From Cliona cf. orientalis (lineage: Eukaryota > Porifera > Demospongiae > Clionaida > Clionaidae), in the NCBI GenBank assembly GCA_963930775.1, contig OZ005690.1, positions 11,682,411 to 11,746,410 on the forward strand: a DNA stretch of 64,000 nt, read 5' to 3'. The notes under the pieces were generated by a model. That model was not told the DNA's origin. It saw nothing but the letters and a program-made list of their open reading frames with translations, and ran no database searches. How positions within the stretch are numbered: the stretch's first letter is position 1; each line of letters opens with the position of its first letter. Below are positions 12,499-24,822 of the stretch, one piece after another. Made by a program: the position numbers and the translations under genes.

Positions 12499-15400
12499 AT
12501 GGAAGCATCACAAAGACTGCATGCTGTACTAGTTGCCCTGTCACTTTTGTGCAATGGTCATATTATAAAAGGTATGACATTATATTTGTTATCATGTCAA
12601 ACTAGCATACTATTATGACAGTGTATATTTGACAGGTCAGGAACCAGTCATGCTTTATCCTCCTGGTATGGCTCCAGTTTGTCGAGGAAATCGGCTGGAA
12701 ATGACATGTATCGCAACAGGGGCAATTTTGGAATGGAGAATAACTCTTAGTAGAGATTATTCACGGCTTATCTCAAGTACCAGTCTTACATCAAACTTAA
12801 CAGTTACTCTATCAACCAGTACTGTTTTGTTCACTTTCTCACGAGAGTCAATTTTGCACGATTTGCCACTGATATCGATATTATCAATTGGTCGTGCAAA
12901 CGATGACCTAAATGGAACTGTGGTGAAGTGTTTAGATAGCACAGCAAGCAATTCAGTGTTCACTGTCATACACGTCATCAGAGAGCATTCTCACGGTAGC
13001 TATAAATAAAATTACTTAATTAATAGTATAAGCCGCATATACATACACAGAGCATTCTATCAAGATTATTAAAAAATAGCGTCTTCTCATTGTATGCTTA
13101 TTCTTCATGGATGTATAATATGCATAAGGCCATCAGAACTAACCTGACCCACTAGCTGTAAAATTTAATGCATCCAATAGCTGAGTTTACTACAGGCATA
13201 TTATACTGACTCAGACTTTTAATAGGACTGTTTATTTTTAAGCTACCACACAGCACAAGCCCTCTAGATAGCTGGAATACTACAAGTTTACATAGAAACA
13301 CTGACACTTGTAATTTTTGGTTAAATTATCATCCGCCCGACCAACCGACCCTACTATTTCGTGGTCATGTTAGTTATTAAATTTTATTCTGTGTGGCCTA
13401 AATTATATTATATACCGTAACACAGTGTGCTTTGCTGGTCTGAAAAATATAAATAGGCAGCATTAATGGCTCCTATACAAGTGCTCATTTCCGTATCATA
13501 GTAACTGTATGCTATGTCACGATTATTATTATAGCCAGCTATAGGTGTCTTATAGATCATGTATGCTTGCACTAATCTGCAAAGGACAGTACAGTTTAAC
13601 ACATGTTTTTCTCTTTAGGATTTGGATTTGTGGTTGCATTTGAAATATGAACATCGTGCATATATTATATAATATGTTATGTTTGCATAACCACAAATCC
13701 AAAGAGAGTTACTCGGTATTTTATCTAGGATTGGAATTTCGGGGGGGGGGGGGGGGGGGGGGAGGGGAATGTACAGAATAGGGGGTGAATTGCATGTGTG
13801 TCCGCCATGTGCTACAAATACGGTCTCAAAGGGGATAATTATTGCATAATTGCATAATAAATATGTAGTCTCAAAGGGGGTATTACTAAATCATTACTTT
13901 ACTTGTAGCCATGATGGTTGCTACATAAAGTAACGTACACAATGCTGGTGTACACACAGATTATATTATATACAATATTATATTACAGCAAATTTTAGGG
14001 GGGGGGAAATAGAAAGTTTGGGGGGGGGAAATCCCCCCCTAAAGGCCCTGGATAAAACACTGGAGTTACTGTAGTTAAGTTTGTATAATAACACATTTCT
14101 CATAAGAGTGATTTCACGATAAACAAGTTTGTTTTCATCAGATTCACAGGTTAATATTTCATTGCTGCCTGAACAGTTTGACAGTGATGGTGCTTTAGTA
14201 ACCCTGAAGTGGATTCATCAAAACTTCTATTCATACAATGTCAGTGTCGTTCCACATTTGGAATACAGTGTTGTTGAAATTGGCATAATTCAGTTGAAGA
14301 TCAATTACAATATGTTCTACAATGTTACTATCACAACATTACCTGCATGTGGAGAAAACAGTACCATTGATTTCATTGGATTATACTACTGTGAGTAAAA
14401 TTATTATAGTGCTGTATATATAATATTATTATTGATAAATATGTTTAGTCAGCTGTAGAACCCCACTCTATAATAGTTCCAAAGTAGAAGTGATTGGCCT
14501 AAGGTATCCAGCAATAGAGGGAACTATCATAAATTTCAATTGTCCTCCTGGTAAGATGCTCAGTGGACACAATATATCTGTGTGTACAAGGAATGGAGAA
14601 TGGATACCTGACCCTGACATTGTAGACTGTAAAGGTTGGTCTTGTGCTGAGTGTTTATATTTTTGACATTGTATACGCTCTAGATCTCCAGTTGCTATGT
14701 CTTAACAGTTATCATAGGCATATATTGTTGGCCATAGCTACAGTGCTGCAGAGCAAGAGTACAAACTTTATTATGTCTAAGCCAAAACACAATAGTAATT
14801 GCGTACTAATTGACAGCACATTCTTACACGATGACAACAACGATAGACGGACAAACCGATTGCTTTACCCCTTGCGCATGCACACGGGATAAAAACATTT
14901 GGCATAAGAATTGCTACTTCCACTTCCTGTTATTAAGAGTCCACATTTTAGGTACATGTATATCTAGAGGCTGTAGTGACATAATAATACTATCAATGGT
15001 ACCAGATAAGATGTCCAGATTAGCTTGCCTTCAGTTGCAATTGAAGTCAAATTTTCAAGATTTTTGCTGAAAAGCTATAATATAACCGCACTTGTATTGC
15101 TTCTATAATAATTGAACTCTATGGGGAAAATTGTGAAACATTTTTTGGCCAAATAGCAACAATTATTTTTTGGATGCTTACAAAGGAAATTAAAAGTTTT
15201 GCTCTCTTACTCCGTAGCACTGTAAGTGTTTGAGTTTATTAATTTTAGTTTGCTTGCAATGCAGCTGCAGTTTCACCAACTGACACAGATTATGATCATA
15301 AACTCCCAGGATCATTAATAATGATAATTGTGATTTCCAATATAATGATGTGTTTACTGTGTTCTGTACTTGTCATTATTGGAGTTTTTTGCCGGCATTA

Positions 15401-15554
15401 TTGCCACTCTCCACTGAAACGAAAGCAACAGGTCAATCTGCAGCATGTAGTGCCACCTGCTCCTACACAGGAAAAGGAAGGTACTCCACTGTATCAAGAA
15501 ATTCAAGATGTAGAATTTCAACAGAATTCAGCATATATTTCAGTTCGAAAGTAA
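12499..15554 (+). CDS. Gene B: Ig-FN3-CCP transmembrane receptor with ITAM-like tail
   Basis: Five exons: 12499-12571 (signal peptide, MEASQRLHAVLVALSLLCNG), 12636-12995 (Ig-like: VCRGNRLEMTC, LEWRI, NGTVVKC), 14142-14390 (FN3-like: VTLKWIH, YSYNVSVVP, YNVTITT), 14449-14634 (CCP/sushi: FSCRTPL, NFNCPPG, VCTRNGEWIPDP, VDC) and about 15265 or 15271 to 15554 (TM and tail). All joins are phase 1. The TM segment (MIIVISNIMMCLLCSVLVIIGVF) is followed by a basic stop, RHYCHSPLKRK. The tail has YQEI at 15492 and YISV at 15534 with 10 residues between, close to the ITAM pattern YxxI/L-x6-12-YxxI/L except for Val at the end. It ends TAA. The extracellular order matches genes D, E and F, but with one CCP. 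Likely a type I immune-type receptor; signalling is inferred. Confidence 0.8.
13738..13763. repeat. Poly-G tract
   Basis: A run of more than 20 G residues in the intron between the Ig and FN3 exons of gene B, with more G-rich patches at 13998-14045. Such runs are prone to length errors in assembly. Confidence 0.7.
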
Positions 15555-16320
15555 CACCCAGCAGGGTTATTATTGTACTCAGATACAATAATAATATAAT
15601 AATCATAGTATTATAATTGTTATAATATTATAGCTACTGTTAGTGACAATGATATATAGTCATAATTATTTGTACAGCAATTATTGCATATGATTCTCTC
15701 TCATGACGTTTTTGTAGCTACTGCATTATCAACAGACTGATTATGATCATAGTATAATATTATATTCTTGTGGTTGAACCGTGAGCTCAAAAAGTTAATA
15801 CACTTGTACTCAAACACACACACAATTTCTTTCATTCACTCAGCCGGATTGCAAACTCAAAGACTTTCTGATCAGTGTTAAATCTCCCGAAATGTTGTGA
15901 TATTAATTAAGAGGGCCGGGGAAAGGAATTTGGAGGGGTTAAAAAATCATGACAATAATTTTTCCACAAGAAGTTTGGATAAGCCCCCTTATTAAATCTA
16001 TAGACCTAAAGGGATTGTCAAAATAAATATTATTATAATATAGCAGTACTAGTCTAGTACAGCTGTGGCCCCATAGGGATTATCAATGATTATTGCTGCT
16101 TCTACATTTTACTTATTAAATAAAGAAGACTGATCATGACTACTCTACATAGGCCTTTATTAGGCCCAATAATACTAGGTGACCGTCCACGACAAAATCT
16201 AGCCTCGTACTATGGGTACGAGGCTAGACAAAAACAACAAGGGGAAACTGCTATGCTTAGACTACTGCAGACTGCATGCCTTATTTACAAACGGTCATAA
16301 ATTATAGTACTGCAATTCGT

Positions 16321-16675
16321 TTTTTTTAATACAAGGAGACCACACACCAAGCAGAAAAAAATGTCCGGAAACCACGACGTAGTTGAGCTGGATGCTTAGT
16401 AGAGCCATACAATGCAAGCAGACTGCCTATGGCCAAATTGGGTAAAGGTCGTCAAGTCTATGTACGCGCGTAGCCCCGCCCCTCACGCAGCGCGTGAGCG
16501 GAAACATTGCAAATGCATGCTTCCTATATAAACATATGGGAAAACTTCAAAGGGCCATAACTTTAATTGAACCAAAAATCTGTCCGGTCAAATCTCTTTA
16601 TTTAAATTTGCTTTTTTTCTACTTAGTGTATAATTTGCAGATCTGTAAACGATGGGATATAAAGAGTTATTTTTT
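16321..16675. mobile_element. CACTA-ended MITE (family M3), copy 1
   Basis: Begins with CAAGGAGACCACACACCAAG and ends TTTTTTCTACTTAGTG. The interior carries the conserved blocks AGAGCCATACAATGCAAGCA, CGCCCCTCACGC and ACTTCAAAGGGCCATAACTT. The same element occurs at 35041-35475, 44249-44651 and 44656-45040, and reversed at 46935-47336, 47337-47552 and 55808-56083. The consensus ends CACTAAGYAGAAAAA and TTTTTCTACTTAGTG fit the CACTA type. No transposase is present. It lies just upstream of gene C. Confidence 0.7.
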
Positions 16676-16707
16676 GTCGCAGCACTATTTGCAGGACCTC
16701 GTATAAT

Positions 16708-18916
16708 ATGTTACGGTATAGGTTACATAATTATTGTATGTATGATCTCTTACTCTATATATTTGTTATACGTGCAGGAATTACACAATCAAAGGTGACA
16801 CTGACAAGCAACCTGGACGAGAGGACTGGGAATATTGCATATCGCCACCAAATAGTCACCTTTCAATGTATTGCTCGAGGTAACGGCACACAGATTATCT
16901 CTTGGTTAAGCGAAGACTATATTGGATCAGGGGAAGAGACATTGCAGATAACATCTATTCAAAGAGTTGGGCACAAAACAAATAATTCCCAAAATCCAAG
17001 CACCATTGCTACTCTTGTTAATATCACTATTATTGATTCTGATACTGAATCAGAACTTAACGTTAGTGAAATTGTCTCAGAGCTTCAGCTTACAGCTTCT
17101 GTGCATCACCCTGCAGTGTCTTATGTCAGGTGCAGACTAAATGGCAACGGTGAATCTAGCACCATCACTTTCAGTAAGGCTGATATAATTTAAAAGGGCC
17201 GGATGTAATAATTATTAATATTAAGAGTGCCATTTTGGACTATGATGGTAAAATCAAGAATCTGTATATTAGTCAGATTCTGTTGTTAACCATCATTTTT
17301 TTTATTATAATATTATATAGGTGTAATAATATCACATGTAACACTAACAAATAATCTAAATGGAAGCAGTGCATATGCTGGTCAGAAAATAACCTTCAGA
17401 TGTATGGTAGAAGGCGTCAGTCGAATCCTCACTTGGAGAAGTGATGACTATATTGGCTCTGGACAGATACAGCTTCATAATCAAGGGCAAATTAGACATG
17501 ATCAAACATCTTCCACTGTTGCACATCTCATTAGCACCACTACTAATAATGATACTCGTGTGACTAAGGCAGTGTCATATCTTAACATCACAGCTTCTTT
17601 ACAACATCCAGCCTCTTCTGTCTCCTGCAAACTTAACAGTCATGGGACACCGAACATCTCTAATTTTTGTAAGGCTGATAGACTTATATGTAATAGTTAT
17701 TGACCAACTCCCGAGGTTTGTATGCAGTATAGAAGCACAAATCCCGAGGGCAAAGCCCGAGGGATGAGTGCTTCTATACTGCATACAAAGCGAGGGATTG
17801 GTCAATAACTATTTTCTAGCCCATTGTTTCCATGGATACAATAAACATGTTTTTAGCCCTCAAGAACTGTATGAATGTTTGCCCTGGCCCTCAGGAACTG
17901 TATAATAGTAAACATATGGACATGAGCCCTACAAGGAGGGACTGTATCACATATACAGTACCTTGTATACCTTAGTAACCACATAGCAACGGGCTAGAAA
18001 AATTATAATAATTATCTCTTGCCAGTATTATTAAGTTATGTGGATGTAGCAGCATGCAATTATTGTATACCGGCGATGCTTATAATTATTCTCGTTAATA
18101 TTGCAGCTGTTGTGAGATCAGATTTGACTTTGACAAGCAACCTGACTGAGAATAGGACAGCATATGATACACAGACAGTTATCTTTCAATGTGCTACCCG
18201 AGGAACTGGAAAAACTTTCTCTTGGCATAGTGATGCTTATATTGGATCAGAAAATTTGCAGTTTACACATCGTAGTCATTCTGGGGCTCATAGAATTAGC
18301 CCAACAAACAAAAACACTGTTGCTACTCTCATAAATATCACTACCGATGATGATACTGGAATAATAGAGTTTATATCGGAACTTAAAATCACTGCTTCTC
18401 AACAATATCCAAACTCATTTGTGATATGCAGACTTAATGGTGATGGAGCACGTTCTGAAATCCTTAATTTTTGTAAGGCAGATCAATACTGTTAGCTCTT
18501 CAATTTTTAAAAAAATTGCTATTTTAAATTTCTAGCAACTACTATTCTCAAGACAGTGGTAGAAACTATTAGTACCAATGCCATTACTACTGGTACTGAT
18601 AAGATGGAAAGCAATACCGCAAAACGTTAGTTGCATTGTGATTATGCATCTGGTACTTACAACAAGCAGAGAAAGTCGTGGAGTATCTAGATTTCCAAAA
18701 TTATTAGTGCATGCCTTTTGATTTTAGTAATAATTAGCATAGTCACACTCCATACTAGTCTCCATCTAGAACCAATTCAGGAACTGTATTAATTTTGATT
18801 CGGCCACTTAGTCTAATATAAGCAAAATTCATTTATGATTATCTTTTAATTAACCTATAGGCCCATCCTGCACCTCATTAGTCCTGTTGTTGGTGATGAT
18901 GATGGTGCACTATTAA
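16708..18916 (+). CDS. Gene C: three-Ig receptor with stalk and short hydrophobic C-terminus
   Basis: Three paralogous Ig exons, each symmetric 1-1: 16778-17173, 17321-17668 and 18107-18472. Each carries VTLTxNL or LTLTSNL, a Cys, W.S..YIGSG or YIGSE, and a second Cys before RLNG or KLNS. They match the Ig exon of gene A. A Thr-rich stalk exon follows (18536-18625) and then 18861-18916, which adds TSLVLLLVMMMVHY and TAA. The protein would therefore end inside a hydrophobic stretch with no cytoplasmic tail, as in GPI-anchored or tail-anchored proteins. If the GTTAGT donor at 18626 is not used, the frame stops at once (KR-stop) and the product is secreted. The start is uncertain: ATG 16708 reads through a hydrophobic leader (MYDLLLYIFVIRAG) straight into the first Ig, or a separate leader exon lies upstream. 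A second hydrophobic leader-like run precedes the third Ig (MLIIILVNIAAVVRS). Confidence 0.62.
17693..17812. mobile_element. Near-perfect 120-bp foldback in a gene C intron
   Basis: ATAGTTATTGACCAA at the left and TTGGTCAATAACTAT at the right, followed inward by TTTGTATGCAGTATAGAAGC and its complement, with a small loop at CCCGAGGGCAAAGCCCGAGGG. It is entirely non-coding and lies between the second and third Ig exons. It could be a MITE or, if transcribed, a strong hairpin in the pre-mRNA. Confidence 0.75.
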
Positions 18917-21432
18917 ACCTGAATCTGCTCTTTGAGGGACTTTACTATCCTAACTACTGATTGTACGTTCGTCCCATATATATATACTACATGCTCTCAC
19001 AAACATGTAGACGTTGACTATGCATACTGCCTTATTTGGTGTTGATTGTGCAGTTGGTATTATTAATAGTGTCAAAATTTAGCAGTATAATAATATTATA
19101 GTATTATGAGTATGAATAGTAAGTTAACTTTGTGTGGTCCTAGTAAATTGTGTGATGGCATGTTAGTGCATTACATGAAGGTCAGATCTAGATAAATTCA
19201 TGATTGGGAGATGATTGTTTTTCCTAGTGTTCCTTAAGCGATTCAGGAATTGGATTCATGCTGCTACTACATGATAGATCATCAGAATTGGACAGACATC
19301 TGGGCTCTCTTATTTTTTTAATCATGGTGTGCAATTAATTTTGAATTTATGACAAACCAAATAAATTTAAAATTTGCAGGTGTCGAACTTAAAATTCATT
19401 ATCATTATGAATTTTACACTTGAATGCTATTGGTAACATCTGTCATTGCACCTAGATGGCTATGGGCTAATGCCCACAGCATAACTGCAGTCATAGTTTG
19501 AGATATGCATGATATGCCCCATGCCCCCTTTGTAACCCCCCTTTGAGAAAGAAAGGCTGCGTAATGCAGTGTGTGAATCTGCCATGCCCACTTCTCCCCC
19601 AGAATTTTTATCCTGGATGAAGCTTGCAACTACTCATACATCAACATGTATGCTGCATTCGGGGTCTGGGGCATGCTCCCCCAGAAAATTTTGGAAATCT
19701 TGACTCTTGAGGGAAATTCTAAGGAATTCTGACAGTCATTAATTATCACTTGAATTTTGCCACCTTCACCTTGATTAAATACCCTATGCTGTACTACAAT
19801 ACCTACACTGCTCATACTACTACTAGCTAGCTCTAGCTGTACTGCATGCATATTATAGCTATTGCAATTGCACATCTGGTGTGCGTTATTTGAAGAGCAA
19901 TGGTTAATTATGTTTGCGTAAAGAAGCTAAGTAGCCAAAGGGGGGGTCCATCTGAACGTACTCCCTTGAACCCCCCCCCCCCTCCCCCCGTGTATGGGTC
20001 TATGCATGTGTCCCCTCTTTCTCATGCAGTTAACCGCATTGACATGGATTACTCTTGCATGGTTATCACTGAGATATTATGTTGAACTGCATGAATTCTT
20101 TTAGCTTTAACATTTGAGTAATAATTAAAGATATCTAGCCAAAGGATCTGAGCCACCATGGCCATAAAATTAGGTTTTACATATTGACTGAGTGATGCCT
20201 CAATCATTCACTACATGAGTGGGTTAGCAAGTTACCACATCAACTTGTGAGGCTATAGCTACCATATAAATGAAATCAAATAGCTGTATATATTCATTGG
20301 TCAACACTAATTAACCATTAATATGTCATTTTAAAGCCACAGGAGAGTCTACAAAGGTACTGCTAATGTTATGATTGTGATGGAAATTATTTAATGTAAG
20401 CTACAATTTGAGGCTCATTCTGAAAGTATGCAACATTGAAAAGTATTTCCTGCCAGCTGAGCAATAGTTCTGCGACTTACAGATATCTTGGCTAGCTGGT
20501 TGCTCTCTCTTCAAAAGTTTTATAATATACTAGTTAGGGGAAAGTAGTTGCATGCTGTAAATCTGGTAATGGTCACCACGCTAATTTGCGAGTAATCAGG
20601 TAATCAACGTTGCCTGCAGCACACGTGCAGAAGGAATGTAAACAAACGCAACACCTAAAACCTTGCCGCGCGCCAGTGACTGCACAATACTGGAGTAGTA
20701 AGTGTGACGACCTATACCCAATACTAGTGAAACGCTGCGTTAGACTATAGTAGTTCAATGCATATGACCAGAGACTTAAGCAACTGGCATAATAAACAGC
20801 TTCGGGACAAGTTAATGTTATCATCATGGTATTCGTAAACTCCAAGAAAAATAGCTGAAATAATAATTATTATGTGTAAGTCCACTAAGCTATCTGTACA
20901 TTGGGTATCTGAAAGTAAACAGTATGACATTTCTAAGAGGTATTATATATTTGTTGGGTTGTTATGGATTCAGAAGATGTTTTAAAATACTTAGTGGAAC
21001 TGATACTCCATAAAAATTATCCTGTTTTAAATTACAAATTATTAGCTGTGTTTTACAGCCATTAATATACTTTTCAGAGTGACAATCCAAGGATTCAGTG
21101 CAATAATTTATCAATATTTTATGTATACTAGCTATATTAAATAATAATATTATTATTATCATAGAAATTAGTCACCTCCTTCCTTCCCTTATAATTAATG
21201 AACACCGTTTCAACCCCTACCATGAAGATAATATGCCTAATAATAATTTCTATAATATTATTTGTAGTTTATTGGCATGTAACAGCTAATATACAAACAC
21301 AGTACTTCCCAAGATAATAATTATTATGATGATCTAGCTAGCTTATATTGTGTGTATAAACAGCTAATATAAACATTTTTGTGGCTCAAAATTGCACACA
21401 ACTGAACAAAGGTCAGTCTAGCGTACCTGATC
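18917..21432. other. Intergenic between genes C and D, no gene seen
   Basis: AT-rich with a C-rich patch at 19971-19988. Open frames at 19414-19875 and 20573-20930 show no domains. The last 100 bp (from about 21330) is the proximal upstream region of gene D and has a counterpart upstream of E at about 27500-27600, so it is probably the duplicated promoter. Confidence 0.45.
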
Positions 21433-23644
21433 ATGATGGTCGATACCATGGCTAATTGTCTCAATTTTTATAATAATATTATTATGTGTATTGGGTTGTT
21501 GGTGAGCTGGACACATACTCAAGGTAGGATGATCTGGTTATAATATTAATTATGCCAACATTCATTATAACACTAGAATAATATTATAGCATGATATTAT
21601 TATGGTTGTGGTTATCGGTTATCAAACTTTCACAAGGTGCTGTGATCATCTCTCCTTCTGGGGTAGCCACAGTGTGCAGTGGAGGTCAACTGGAGTTGAA
21701 CTGTACTATTACTGACACTGGGAGCTTCGCTCTACTGGTGTGGAACATCATTCTGGTTCCCATACTGAATCTCAGCCAAGCAGTGTCATCCTCCAGTCCA
21801 AGTGATCAGGAATTCCAAAATTTCATCAACTCTACCAAACTCACTTTCTCAAGAATTTCCTCTCAAGGTAGTTCTCCACTCATATCAAGGTTATTGATCA
21901 GTGCCGTGAGCGACCATCTGAATGGCACTCAAGTGAACTGTATAAACTCCTTGACCTCAGAAACATCTTCTTTTACATTTGTTAATATCTCAAATGGAAA
22001 TCCAATCCAAGGTATAGTATCATAGTACAGTGGAACATAATTATTCATACCAGCTTCATTCCTCTTCCCTTGGATCTAGAGTCTACATGGGTATGAGGAT
22101 ATATAAATGACGTGTAAACATAATATTATATCTTCTATGGGGTGGTAATGGAATAATAGTGAAATGGTCCTAGCTTAGTAATGCTGAAATTCAATTAATT
22201 TTGGTAAGCTGAATGCCTATCATAGTAATTAATGTTCCTTGAGTTAAAGTTGCTAAGTATTCTGAACTTGCCAACTCACCAAAATAGAAATCTCGCCCAA
22301 AATGGCTCCCTGGCATACATGTAAAATTGTGTACTTGTTATTTACAATGGTTTAGAAATCAATGGAATAAATTTGATGGAGCAGTATCCATTTGACAAAG
22401 ATGGTGTTATCTTGACATTGCAATGGAATAAAACTGACTCCACTTACTCTTACCAAGTTACTGTTGTCCCAAATCTACCACTGAATTTTTCTACCACCTC
22501 AAGAGTTCACATAAAGGTCCCTTACAACTCATCACACAATGTGAGTGTCACAGTGTCATCTTGTGGGCAACATAATACAACCATCTTCTACAAAGAAGTG
22601 TCTTATTGTGAGTTAAAGATTTCTGGTTGATAGCATGCTTACTAAAGTTATATACCTCCAATACAGTGCTAGCTACTTGTGGAAATCCACAGGATCAGAC
22701 TAATGATCTTGTACATGTTCTTGATTTCACGGAACCAGCAGTAGAGGAAAGCATTGTGACTTTTGTTTGTCCTTTGGGACAAATACTCAATGGATCTAAT
22801 ATTTCAACATGCATTAATGGAAGTTGGTTTCCAGACCCCAGCATTCTTCAATGCTCAGGTCAATAATAATGCCGTTCACAAATAATGTTTTACTTTAAGC
22901 CAATTCTTGCAGTTGACTGTCACTCTCCTTCCCCACCTCCGAATGGATATATTCTTCCTTATACAAGCACTCTTGAAGGAGCTACGCTGACGTATGTATG
23001 CTGGAGTGTCCAACGTGGAACAGGACTATGTGGAGAAGTCAATAAAACAGCTGTTTGCAATGAGAGAGGACAATGGGAGCCAAGTGCAGATGATATCTGT
23101 ACACAGTCTAAAGGTGTAATAATGTCTTATAATATTATTATTATTCCCAAACATTAAGAGCATGAGTCCATACACACAAAGCCTAAGTTAAGAGCACACA
23201 ATAAGCTATATATAGACACCCTCACTATTGATTTTTGTTACTTATTACTCCTCATAATACCATTAGCACCACTAGCTTCTTGGCGTGAGCTCCTGAATTC
23301 ATGCACCACATACTTTGTTAGTCTTGTGAACCAGAAGGTCTGGCTCGCAAAACTAATACTTCGTTAACTTCATAATAGTCCTCATTTCTTACTACTATAT
23401 TATAGGAACTATGCTGAGTCAAGATGCCATAATAGCAGTTGCTTCATTGCCGTCAATTATTGTACTTGTTATTTGCTCAATTGTGTTCTTCATGTTTGGA
23501 TACTTTTGTGGCCACCATCGTAAACTGCAAGAACAGAGTTCTGTAGCTAGACCCCCAGTGTATGAAGATGTTCCTTCACATCACCGTGTAGAAGATCTGG
23601 AGTTAAACTCCAACATTGCTTATGCAATGCCTGTCATAAGATAA
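21433..23644 (+). CDS. Gene D: Ig-FN3-CCP-CCP transmembrane receptor
   Basis: Six exons: 21433-21523 (leader, MCIGLLVSWTHTQ), 21637-22011 (Ig: ISPSGVATVCSGGQLELNC, LVWNI, GTQVNC), 22356-22607 (FN3-like: LTLQWNK, YSYQVTVVP, HNVSVTVSSCGQH), 22673-22858 (CCP: TCGNPQD, TFVCPLGQ, CINGSWFPDP), 22913-23113 (second CCP: DCHSPSPPPNGYILP, TYVCW, GQWEPS) and 23406-23644 (TM and tail). Joins are phase 1 and four introns are 54-113 bp. The TM (ASLPSIIVLVICSIVFFMFGYFC) is followed by GHHRK. The tail has YEDV at 23561 and ends NIAYAMPVIR, similar to E and loosely to B. An alternative start at 21591 (MILLWLWLSVIKLSQG) reads in frame into the Ig exon. Many N-x-S/T sites fit an extracellular glycoprotein. Ligand unknown. 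Confidence 0.83.
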
Positions 23645-24822
23645 CATTGTCAAATCAAAGTGCTCATGAATTGTAATTCCAGATCTGCTCAAACACCATG
23701 TTGCATGCTTTGAACAATATATTATAGTATTATATGATACATAATGATGCATTTTGTAATGCAAACCAGCCGATAAAGATAATGTCATGTTTTGGTAAGC
23801 AAAATGTGTAGGAAATCTCAGTATCTTATATGTACCAGCTCCCAAGATGCTAAGCACGTTCACTTTAATATAATATTTTGGACATGTCGTTTTCTCAACT
23901 TCAATGTGTTGACATGATTCAAAGATGTACAAGTTTACTCACAAGTATCTCCCAAAATGAAGCATGATATAGAGAATATTATATTATAATCAAAACATGA
24001 AAGTAATGCATCAATATTATAATAATAGAGACAACTTTTGCGGATCAGCCTGCAGAGGGATTTTAGAAGTAGAAGCTTACTATCTCATGCAGGAATCACT
24101 GAAGTTGACGTTGTGATTGAATATACGGACACCATTTTTCCTGATCAAATCGGAATGGGATGATATATAATATATGTGATCCCTCGTCCCTCATGAAAAG
24201 TATTATACCGGTCGCACTACCATTAATACTGACCTTGCCGCCAATGTCGACAAACTGCGCATGCTCCATTTTGCACAATAGTGGGATATCATATACTCTA
24301 GATTATACTTGATGTCATCATACTTCACTGTTTTATATTTTTGGGAAATCTCTTGTGATAGATAATAGTGGGATATCATAATAATAATATTATACTCTAG
24401 AATACACCATAATGATGACATCATACTTCACTGTTTTATTTTCTTTAAATTTTGGAAAATCTCTTGTGAGTAAATTTAAATCATGTCAACAGACTGAAAT
24501 TGAGAAAACTACTCATAAGTTTGTATGCATACAAGGGACACATCTCCCTTAGCATACTTAGTATTTTGGGAGCATATAATATATATGAGGCTGTGGTGAT
24601 CACATGTTATTAGAAAATTTGGAGACTCTGCTCAACAATTTCTCCCTAATAATTTTTTCTATCATTGTAGAGTATGCAAAGTAGCTTCAGTAAAAGACAC
24701 AATCATTAAATTTTATTAATGATCATGATGTAGTTAAAACGGTAATATGATATTGAATGGAATTACCAATCCATGAGACTTTAATATAGTTTGACTTAAT
24801 AATAATCATAAGAATGTGAAAT
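23645..24822. other. Spacer between the tails of D and E (inverted-duplication centre)
   Basis: AT-rich DNA separating the facing 3' ends of D and E. It contains a tandem duplication at 24278-24476. No open frame with recognisable content. The breakpoint of the head-on duplication must lie here. Confidence 0.5.
24278..24476. repeat. Imperfect tandem duplication, about 100 bp x 2
   Basis: Both units start ATAGTGGGATATCAT, contain CATCATACTTCACTGTTTTAT and end AAATCTCTTGTGA. The second unit has an AT-rich insertion and further changes. Confidence 0.65.

Noticed and set aside
19971..19988. C-rich run and frame with poly-Pro (19900-20085)
   Set aside because: Homopolymer-driven; no other evidence of coding.
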